Position numbers and translations under genes: made by a program. This document shows, piece by piece, positions 55,946-64,000 of a stretch of DNA of 64,000 bases; positions within the stretch are counted from its first letter, which is position 1, and the number at the start of each line of letters is the position of its first letter. The notes under the pieces are model-generated. The model was not told the origin of the DNA. It saw only the letters and a list, made by a program, of their open reading frames with translations, and did no database searches. The DNA comes from Candidatus Gracilibacteria bacterium (lineage in GTDB: Bacteria; Patescibacteriota; Gracilibacteria; BD1-5; UBA2023). The DNA is taken from the NCBI GenBank assembly GCA_028687475.1, contig JAQUAB010000003.1:1-64000 (forward strand). The letters are read 5' to 3'.

Positions 55946-58255
55946 ATGATTTTTGTTGCACTCGATCTCGAAACCACATGACTCGACCCAAAAACAGATA
56001 CGATTATCGAGATTGCTGCTATTCGTTTTGAACTCGAAAAGAGGGATGGAAAATTCCTCATCATCAATAGTGAAGAGCGAACCATGCTCATCGACCCTGA
56101 TCGAGAGCTCAAGGAAGAAGTCACTATGATCACAGGAATCACGAGAGAGATGCTCGAATGACGTGAAAAATGGGGATCCGTCCGAGAACGTGTACGAAAT
56201 TTTATTGGTGATGCAATTATCGTCGGACATAATGTTCTTTTCGATATAGCCATGCTCAAAACACATGGAATCGATATATCGAGAAATATTACAATTGATA
56301 CTTTTGAACTCTCTGAGATATTTTCCCAAGATGTCGAAAGTCTCAATCTCCTCTTCCTTGCAACTCATTATGGAATACCTATAGAATGAGAACACCGCGC
56401 ACTCGATGATACCAGACTATCAGTATGACTTTTCATACATTATTTGGAATCCATATTGACGATGGGTGAAGAAGGGAAAAAAATATTCTCGTTCTTTCTA
56501 GGGAAAGATTCACACAAAATCATAGAAACTCTGGTTCAGCTTTGTGAAATCGAGAATATTTCATGATATTGCATTGATAATCCCTCACAGATTTCTGAAA
56601 AAATAACTAGTAATACTTTTCATACTAGTAAAATTCCGGTCATGGAATATAGAAACTTATCTGGAAATATAGATGAAGAACTCGAGCTAATCAAAAAAAC
56701 AAAGGAGGAATACGGAAAAATCCTTCTGGTAACGAATGGAAAAAAACAAAGCCTATTCTGGAAAGAGAAACTCAATACAGCTGGATATAAAGCGGAACTG
56801 ATCATCGAAACAAAGAGATATTGTTCGTTGAATACACTAGAATCTTTCATACAAAAATCCCTCCTCCAGAGAAAAGAGTTGATATTTTGTATCAAAATGC
56901 TCTTCTGGCTCCAAAATACAAAAACAGGGCTTCTCGATGAACTCAAATACTACGGAGAAGAACGCGAATGGATAGAATTTTTTCGACTAGATGAATCCGA
57001 GTATTCACACTTCCAGAAGAAACAAAAAGAGAATGCGCTCACAGCCGATATTCTCATCGGAGATCCTTGGATAGAAGAACTCCAGAAAAAACCATTTTTC
57101 TGAGAAAAATCTTGTACCATCGTGCGTGATATTATCGAATTGGAAGACACATTCAGGAAATCTGGAAGCCGAAGGATTTCCTTTCTCGAGATAGAAAATG
57201 ATATTGCATACTTGTATGGAAACTGAATTTTATCAGAAAATCTCAGAGAGAGAACACGGATGAGTATGGCATACTTCCAGTATCTCATCGAGAATCTCCA
57301 GGAACGTCCAGAATGACCTTCACCTATTCCTCCTGGAGATTATGGAGAGACCTATTATTTCGATCAAGAAGATCTCTGGAATCATGGAAATAAATGGATA
57401 CTCCTGTTCATGAATAACCTTCGAGATGTATTTTCTCAAGAAGCAATTCTCAGCAAGAAGCTCACTGGAATCGACAAAAAGATACTCCAACGACTCCTCA
57501 GAAATATCCGAACAATACAAGAAATAACACATTTCCAAAATACAAATCTCTGAATGATTGTTTCTATTCTGGAGAATAATACTATTCTCACTATTATTCC
57601 TCGAGATACTTCTCCCATCATAGAAAATTTTCTCAATATCCAATCTGGAGAAAAAATTATTCTCACTGGATATGGAATCTGATGACCAATCGTACAATCA
57701 TTTCTCCGGAATGAATGCCATATTCACTGGAAAAATAGTGAAGAAAGAAAGGGGGAATATCTACTACAAGTTACCACAAATCATTTCTCGATTATAGAAA
57801 AATCTTTGGCTACTGTTATTTTATCAACCAGCAATAAACACCTCCGCTCTCTCTCAAAAGATATTCAAAAACGTTATCCTGAAATAAAAGTATTTACCCA
57901 ATGAATCTCTGGTGGAAAATGAAAAATACTATCAATGTATGAAAAGTATGACTGAAAAAAAACACTTATTGGTCTTATTGATAGCTGGATTGATGAATCG
58001 AGTATTTGGGAAAAATCTGATAGCATAGTCCTCGCTAAAATGCCATTCGATCCACCCAGTGATCCGTATTATCTTGCTCGAACCATTGGCATGAAGAATA
58101 ATTTCGAGGAATATGGCTGTCCTCTTGCAATTGCAAAAATAAATACTCTTGTGGGAAGAATACGCAACGTGAATGAAGATGCTCCGATATATTGTCTCGA
58201 TGAGCGACTCACAGAAACCACATGGTGACAAAAACTCTACAAAGAAATACTATAA
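55946..58255 (+). CDS. DnaQ-type 3'-5' exonuclease fused to degenerate DinG-like helicase
   Basis: 769 residues. Residues 1-180: DEDDh exonuclease with FVALDLETTGLDPKTDTIIEIAAI, GHNVLFDIAMLKTHG and EHRALDDTRLSVG. The rest follows the DinG/exonuclease layout only in its end: SIVLAKMPFDPPSDPYYLAR, CPLAIAKINTLVGRIRNVNEDA and IYCLDERLTETTWGQKLYKEIL (motif VI-like). No Walker A GKT or DEAH box is visible in the middle, so the helicase half may be inactive or highly diverged. About twelve TGAs are Gly. Likely DNA repair or processing. Confidence 0.82.
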
Positions 58256-58345
58256 AATACTCATTTTCGATAGATTTATCGATATATATCATGACTCATA
58301 TTATTTTTTTGTAAATATATTCATCGGTTTTTCGCGGTGGAAGAT

Positions 58346-58373
58346 TTGAAAAGCAGGAACTTTCTTATATAAT
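58346..58373 (+). promoter_or_regulatory. Promoter of secA
   Basis: TTGAAA at 58346-58351 and TATAAT at 58368-58373 with a 16-base spacer, about 110 bases before the secA ATG. A palindrome TCGATA-GATT-TATCGA lies upstream near 58268-58283. Confidence 0.6.
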
Positions 58374-58487
58374 TGCGCAGATTTCAGAAAAGAAGATACA
58401 AAATAAATTCTATATCTTCTCGATAATATCATTCAGAGTGGATTATTTTTTCATTCGTGTAACTTACTTATATTTTTCCCAATACAT

Positions 58488-61235
58488 ATGTTTTCCCTCA
58501 TTACCAAAATATTCGGCGATCCATCAGAGAAAAAACTAAAGAAATACGCGAAAGATCTGGAAAAAATCAAAAAAATAGAAGAACGCCTTCTCGGTGAGAT
58601 AAAAACAATTGAGGAAGTACAAGCAAAAACTCATGCATTTCAATCACTTTTTGAAGGACTCGATATCGAAAAGGAAGATGATAGACCGAAAATCCGTGAA
58701 ATTCTGGAATCCATAAAATACGAAGCTATAGCACTTCATAGACGCGCTTGTGCACTCATTTATGGGAAGGAATTCGATTTCGGGAATGAAAAAAGAATCA
58801 CATGGAACATGATTCCGTATGATGTTCAGATTATTGGTGCTCTTGCCCTTCACGAAGGAAATATCGCAGAAATGCGAACTGGTGAAGGAAAAACACTCGT
58901 GGCTACCATTGCAGCCTATCTCAATGCTCTTATTGGTACCCCGATTCATATCGTCACAGTGAATGATTATCTCGCACGTCGTGATGCTATGGAAATGTCT
59001 ATTATCTATGGTGCTCTTGGTCTCACAACTGGAGTTATTACTCACAACCAGAGTTTTGATGAGAAAAAGAATGCCTATAATGCGAATATCGTATATGCAA
59101 CGAACAATGAGCTCGGATTCGACTACCTGAGAGACAATATGGCTATCAACAAGGAGCGTCGAGTAATGGGAAAAAAATGGTTCGCTATTGTCGATGAAGT
59201 GGACTCCATTCTCATTGATGAAGCTCGAACACCGCTCATTATTTCTGCACCAGATGCAGAACCAACCACCAAATATGTCCGATTTGCAGCTCTTGCCCGT
59301 TCTCTGGTGCATGAGAAAGATTATAAAATCGATGAAAAACAAAAAACCGCTACTCTTACAGAAGATGGAATCAAGAAAGTAGAAAGTTTTCTCGGTGTGG
59401 ACAATATTTATGTGAGTCAGCATTTCAATGATATACACCATGTAGAGAATGCTCTAAAAGCTGGAGCCGTATACCAGAAAGACATTGATTATCTCGTGCG
59501 GAATGATGAAATTCTCATTATTGATGAGCACACTGGACGTGTACTTCCTGGTCGTAGATATTCTGATGGTCTTCATCAGGCGATCGAAGCAAAAGAGAAT
59601 GTCACTATCCAACAAGAGTCAAAGACACTTGCGAGTGTAACTTTCCAGAATTATTTTCGTCTCTATCCGAAACTCTCAGGAATGACAGGAACAGCAAAAA
59701 CAGAAGAAGAAGAGTTCTATAAGATTTATCATCTGGAAGTTATCACTATCCCAACCAATAAACCGATCAAGCGTGTAGATCGTGGGGATTTGCTTTTCAA
59801 AAGTGAGAAAGGAAAATATACATACGTCGTGAAGCTTATCAAAGCGCTTCATGAAAAAGGTCAACCAATTCTCGTAGGAACTGTCTCTGTAGCCAAAAGT
59901 GAATATCTTTCTGCTCTGCTCCAGAAAGAAGGAATTCCTCATGAAGTCCTCAATGCAAAACAAGATTCACGAGAAGCAGAAATCATCGGTGCAGCTGGGC
60001 AATACGGCGCTGTCACCATTGCTACCAATATGGCAGGACGTGGAACTGATATCAAAATCGATGATCGTGTCCGAACACTCATAGGAACCGTCAAGATTGA
60101 AGGTGCTGCAGGTATCCAAGAGTATCCACTCGGTGGACTCTATGTTATCGGTACAGAAAAACATGAAACACGTCGCATCGACAATCAGCTCAGAGGACGT
60201 TCGGGTCGCCAAGGTGATCCTGGTCTTTCACAGTTCATGCTTTCTCCACAGGATGATATCATGCGTATTTTTGGTGGGAATAAACTTTTTGCGATTCTGG
60301 CAAGTTTCGAATCTCATCCTGAAGGAGATCCACTGATCGAGAGCAATATGCTCATGAAAAATATCATGACTATTCAGAAACAAGTGGAGGGTCGAAATTT
60401 CGATATTCGAAAACATATTCTCGAATATGATGATGTTCTCAATCATCACCGTCTTGCGATATATAACCGAAGAAACAAGATTCTCGAAGGAGTCGATATT
60501 CATGGTGAGATTCTCAATATGCTCGAGACTGAAGTTGCTCGCATCATCAGTATAGCTCAATGAGAAGAGAAAGAAGTGAGTATAGAGAGTCTCACGAGAG
60601 TTGTCGAGTGACTCAATGCTTTTTCTGAATCAGAAGGACTAGTTACTGACGATTTTGCGAATACGAAAAACTACGAAGAAGTAACTGAACGCGCATATTC
60701 CCTTCTATCAGGAAAGATAGAAAGCCTCCGAAATACAGGAACAGAAGAAGAATTTGCGGAATTCGAACGCAGACTGACACTCGCTGCTATTGATGAACTG
60801 TGGATGAATCATATCGACAGTATGGCACACCTTCGGGAAGAAGTAGCTTTTGAAGGATATGCCCAGAAAAATCCTCTTATTATCTACAAAGAAAGAGCCT
60901 ACGATAAATTCGTGGCCCTCATAGAAACTATCGGACTTCGCGTAACGAAGTGACTCCTTACAGCAAGACCAAAGGAAGCAATAGAAGAGGTAAACCTCGA
61001 AGAAACACTTCTCTCAAAATATGCAGAGTCTGGTGAGGCAACGTTCGATAATCATGCCTCATCAACAGCAAGTCGCCTCTGACATTCAGAATACAATGGA
61101 GGCGAAGAGATGGAATGAGTCAAAGTTATCCAAGCAAATAACGAAAAACGAAATGAATATGTCTGAGTATGACGTAACGATCTATGTCCGTGTGGAAGCG
61201 GAAAGAAGTACAAACAATGTCACGGAAAACAATAA
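58488..61235 (+). CDS. secA: Protein translocase ATPase SecA
   Basis: 915 residues. Drives preproteins through SecYEG using ATP. Seen: GALALHEGNIAEMRTGEGKTLVA (Walker A GEGKT at 132-136), VNDYLARRDAMEM, YATNNELGFDYLRDNMA, FAIVDEVDSILIDEARTPLIIS (DEAD-type), GMTGTAKTEEEEF, ATNMAGRGTDIKI, DNQLRGRSGRQGDPG, and a C-terminal zinc motif CPCGSGKKYKQCHG. In-frame TGAs occur only in the C-terminal quarter; the standard reading loses the wing, scaffold and zinc-finger parts. Own promoter upstream. Confidence 0.98.
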
Positions 61236-61270
61236 ACAGAACCCCTCTTTTATATTCTAAAAAATAATTC

Positions 61271-62089
61271 ATGTCTGACACTCAAGAAATATTCGAAACA
61301 ACAGAGTTCGATGAAGGAAACAAAACCGTCAAAGAAGTTATTTCTTTCTTCCGAGATCTTATCATTATTCTTCTCGTTGTGCTTTTCATTCGAATGTTTA
61401 TTGTCACTCCATTTCGAATCAATGGAAGCTCTATGGAAACAAATTATCATGACAAAGAATATATCCTTGTCGATAAGCTCTCCTATCTCAATCTTCCTGT
61501 TACCTATAATACAACTGGAAGTGGGGAGAACATGTGGACCAAGATAGAAAAAACGCTACTCTGAAATCTTCCCGTTCATGTATGAGATCCGGATCGTGGT
61601 GATGTGGTTGTAATTACTCCTCATATTGATAAAGAACGTGAATATTATATCAAGCGTGTTATTGCCCTTCCTGGAGACACTATCAAATTCGAAGATGGAA
61701 ATGTTTTTATTAGGAAGGCAAATAGTGGTTCTGGTGATTTTGTAGAGCTTGATGAGACCTATCTTTCCTCTTCGAATAAAGGCAATACCCGTCTCCCTGA
61801 CTCTGTAGAACAAAATATATTCACAATTCCTGAAGGATACTACTGGGTGATGGGAGACAATCGCAATAACTCTGCCGATTCTCGTCAGTGTTTCCAGAAC
61901 TGTTATGGAAACAGTGAAACTGCACATTTTATCGGACGAAAAGATATAGTAGGAAAAGTATTACTCAACTTTTGATACTTTAATATTTTCAATACAGGAT
62001 GACTTCTTCGTGACGGGAAATTCACATGGACACATCCACCACGATTCCTGAATCATCCCCGCACAGCAACGTATCCAGAACTCAACTAA
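61271..62089 (+). CDS. lepB: Signal peptidase I
   Basis: 272 residues. Membrane serine protease removing signal peptides after Sec export. Seen: N-terminal helix (about 29-46), NGSSMETNYHDKEYILVDK with catalytic Ser54, YYIKRVIALPGD with catalytic Lys128, and WVMGDNRNNSADSR. TGA codons are Gly at LLGNLPVHVGDPDRGDVV and in the C-terminal tail. 35 bases after secA, so an export operon is likely. Confidence 0.96.
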
Positions 62090-62106
62090 ACAACTCACTC
62101 TTCAAA

Positions 62107-62143
62107 AATTCAAGATTTCTCTCGTAGAATATCTTGAATTTTT
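62107..62143 (+). terminator. Terminator after lepB
   Basis: AATTCAAGAT and ATCTTGAATT form a perfect 10-base stem with a 14-base loop, followed by TTT. The T-tract is short, so strength is moderate. Confidence 0.6.
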
Positions 62144-62154
62144 ACTATTTAATA

Positions 62155-63024
62155 ATGTTTCTCATGTTTTATCTCATTGATAAACCAATTCAGATGACGA
62201 GTTTCGATGTGATACGAAAACTCCGAAAAATCCTGAATATCAAGAAAATCGGACATTCTGGAACGCTCGATCCACTCGCGACTGGTTGTCTTCTCATTGC
62301 TACGGGAAATAGTACAAAACTGATTCCAGAACTCGAGAATACATATAAACGCTATACTTTTCGTGTACGTCTCGATGGAAAAACAGATTCACTCGATCTC
62401 GGAACAGAAGTTATTCCAATGGATACCAAAAATATCCAAGAAAAAACCGCAGAAGAACTAAAAATATTTCTCGAAAATCAAAAAACGCAAATTCCTCCAA
62501 AATACAGTGCACTGCATGTTCATGGAAAACGTGCCTATGATCTGGTGCGACAAGGAATCGAATTCGAGATACAAGAAAGAAATATACATATAAAGGATGT
62601 GAAAATACTTGATTTTTCTCTTCCGGATACCATTTCTATCAGTCTGACTATATCTTCTGGAGGATATATCAGGTCCCTTGCTCCCACTATTAGTTCGTTT
62701 TTCGGACTCGAGAGCGGTTATATCAGTGAACTCCGGCGAACCCATATTTTTCTGGATAGAGGACATTATCTGGAGGAATCGATGTGTACCGATATCGAAA
62801 ACCCGACGCCCATTCCTTACGATATTCTTTTTCCACATATACCAACTATTTCGATAGAAGAACCGGTCTACCTCGATCTGAAAAATGGAAAAGAAATTTT
62901 CCTTCAAAATAAGCACTCAGCTCTTGCTTGAGGAATGAAAGTATTTCTCAAGTATTGAGATATTTTCCTTTCTCTTTGCCTTTTTGATGGAGAAAAATTC
63001 ACGGTTCTTCGGAATAATGTCTAA
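62155..63024 (+). CDS. truB: tRNA pseudouridine-55 synthase TruB
   Basis: 289 residues. Makes pseudouridine 55 in the T-loop of tRNAs. Seen: YLIDKPIQMTSFDVIRKL, KKIGHSGTLDPLATGCLLIATG with catalytic Asp39, YKRYTFRVRLDGKTDSLDLG, QIPPKYSALHVHGKRAYDLVRQG and SGGYIRSLAPTIS. The C-terminal part continues through two TGAs (ALAGGMKVF and KYGDIF) into a PUA-like end. The start could also be the ATG at 62164. Confidence 0.95.
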
Positions 63025-63087
63025 TCTTCACGGAAAATTTACATTGGAGATTTGCTTTTCTGAATATTGCGAGTACTCTTCAGCCCA

Positions 63088-63570
63088 ATGAAACGATTTC
63101 TTCTTTCCATCATTTTCTTTTTCTCCTTATTTTCTAGCATATTGATGCCTAGAAATAGTCTTTTTGCAGCCCAAGAAAATGAAGAAGTAACCAATGAGGT
63201 AACGACAGGAAGTGGAGAAGATATACTCGAAAAAAGTGCATCAGGCAGTATCACACCACAAGAAGATTCTCACATTATCACACCCGAGGAAGAGGAGCAA
63301 GTAAAGAAAGATCTCAATGAATATATCATCGAGTCATACAAAATTCAAGGGACAAAAATTCTCAAAGAACTCGATGCACAGCTCCAGAAGAGTTTACCTG
63401 AGGAGAGTGAAAGGAAGGAAGCCTACAAGAAAATACTAACATCACTTGAGTTACGAGAAAAACGTCTGGAAAAGATGAAAGTCAGTGAAACAAAAAAAGC
63501 GATTCTCAAAGAATTTCTCGAACATATGATATATATTCTCGAAAAGAAGGTGGAAAGTCTCCAAAAATAA
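63088..63570 (+). CDS. Secreted coiled-coil protein
   Basis: 160 residues. Signal peptide (about 3-27, ending SLFAAQ), an acidic Glu/Thr-rich stretch (28-70), then a long charged helix or coiled coil (about 75-158). No cysteine and no recognised domain. The ATG at 63088 is preferred over a TTG at 63067 because MKRFLLSIIFFFS makes a normal signal peptide. No TGA codon. Role unknown, possibly a periplasmic spacer. Confidence 0.7.
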   Translation: MKRFLLSIIFFFSLFSSILMPRNSLFAAQENEEVTNEVTTGSGEDILEKSASGSITPQEDSHIITPEEEEQVKKDLNEYIIESYKIQGTKILKELDAQLQKSLPEESERKEAYKKILTSLELREKRLEKMKVSETKKAILKEFLEHMIYILEKKVESLQK

Positions 63571-63601
63571 AACTCTTGTTTGCAATACAGGAGTTTTATT
63601 T
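63569..63601 (+). terminator. Terminator after the coiled-coil gene
   Basis: AAAACTCTTGT and ACAGGAGTTTT form a nearly perfect stem (one mismatch) with a 7-base loop, followed by ATTTAT. Confidence 0.7.
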
Positions 63602-63627
63602 ATAATGGCTCCATAATTTTGTATTCT

Positions 63628-64000
63628 ATGCACCACGATCTATCCATCTGGATCAAGAAAATCCTTATTCTTATTTTCATAGTCTTCGGATTTTATATTC
63701 TATATATTCTCTCCCCTATCATTCTCATAATAGGAATTGCAGGATTCATTACTATTCTCGTGAATCCGCTAGTAGAAAAATGGGAGAAGTATCATATTCA
63801 TGCAGGAGTGACAGTCATTATTGTATATATTATCATATTGCTTCTTGGAAGTATTGTGATTGGAACGCTTATACCGATTATTATTGACTATCTCACAGAT
63901 ACAGTGACTCTGGTGATCAATTGGGTGAACCAAGCTCAAGAGGTATATATGCGAGAAGGAATTACTGGATTTCACTTCAATGCATATATTGAGAAAATAA
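63628..64000 (+). CDS. AI-2E / PerM family transporter, N-terminal part
   Basis: 124 residues visible; continues past the right edge. Two hydrophobic helices early (about 10-47), the family landmark FITILVNPLVEKWEKY followed by VTVIIVYIIILLLGSIVIGTLIPIIIDYLTD, matching the PerM/YdiK pattern of the first four helices. Family members export small molecules or Na+ and H+; substrate not predictable. No TGA so far in the visible part. Confidence 0.8.
   Translation, partial: MHHDLSIWIKKILILIFIVFGFYILYILSPIILIIGIAGFITILVNPLVEKWEKYHIHAGVTVIIVYIIILLLGSIVIGTLIPIIIDYLTDTVTLVINWVNQAQEVYMREGITGFHFNAYIEKI

Noticed and set aside
58644-59441. 265-residue minus-strand frame opposite secA
   Set aside because: Shadow of the conserved secA coding sequence; no family motif.
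1-64000. Selenocysteine or tryptophan decoding of TGA
   Set aside because: TGA falls on glycine columns of many unrelated families, with no SECIS-like context.

Overview
This window comes from a low-GC bacterium that reads TGA as glycine (genetic code 25), so Candidatus Gracilibacteria (BD1-5) or Absconditabacteria (SR1) of the candidate phyla radiation (CPR). In at least forty genes the standard-code frames break at TGA, yet the same frame continues with family-typical sequence, and many of the TGAs fall on invariant glycines: the Nudix box, the prepilin cleavage site, the MurG GGGTGGH loop, the PKD WNFGD motif and the DprA core. Every gene closes with TAA or TAG. All coordinates here were rebuilt under code 25. 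Which of the two phyla it is cannot be told from this window.

Layout. 1-3662: a secreted repeat protein (cut by the edge), lgt, a LemA-like protein and an initiating sugar transferase. 3664-10154: valS behind a structured leader, then a modular peptidoglycan hydrolase and murF on the minus strand. 10254-27857: a long plus-strand block of cell-surface genes (degenerate PP2C-like membrane protein, recO, prepilin peptidase, FecR-like protein, type IV prepilin, M23-SLH protein, solute-binding protein, VirB2-like protein, a 1656-residue PKD protein with a repeated PDWL tail motif, and a second PKD membrane protein). 27895-35141: a minus-strand run with a fused ATP-grasp/DUF1704 peptidase, a 7TM_transglut-type membrane protein, a cyanophycin-synthetase-like ATP-grasp, a Ca2+/cation antiporter, an HTH-TM protein and pyrH. 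35270-35691: tmRNA, minus strand.

36586-47716: mostly translation and envelope genes in tight overlaps (cysS, CYTH, argS, SLH protein, DUF58, dprA, Nudix, murG, ABC exporter, Nudix, TfoX-like). 47713-52473, minus: photolyase, cyclophilin, ybaB, TspO-like and miaB. 52700-55285: ftsA-ftsZ. 55361-64000: receiver protein, DnaQ-DinG-like protein, secA, lepB, truB, a secreted coiled-coil protein and the start of a PerM-family transporter.

The genes describe a walled cell (lgt, murF, murG, ftsAZ, M23 enzymes) with type IV pili, competence-related DNA handling (prepilin peptidase, dprA, TfoX-like, recO) and large surface proteins, in keeping with an episymbiotic or cell-contact lifestyle (inference). 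The two most notable signals are the ATP-grasp/peptidase/7TM operon, and palindromic elements plus 7-8 nt tandem repeats embedded in frame in essential genes (cysS, argS, murG, miaB).
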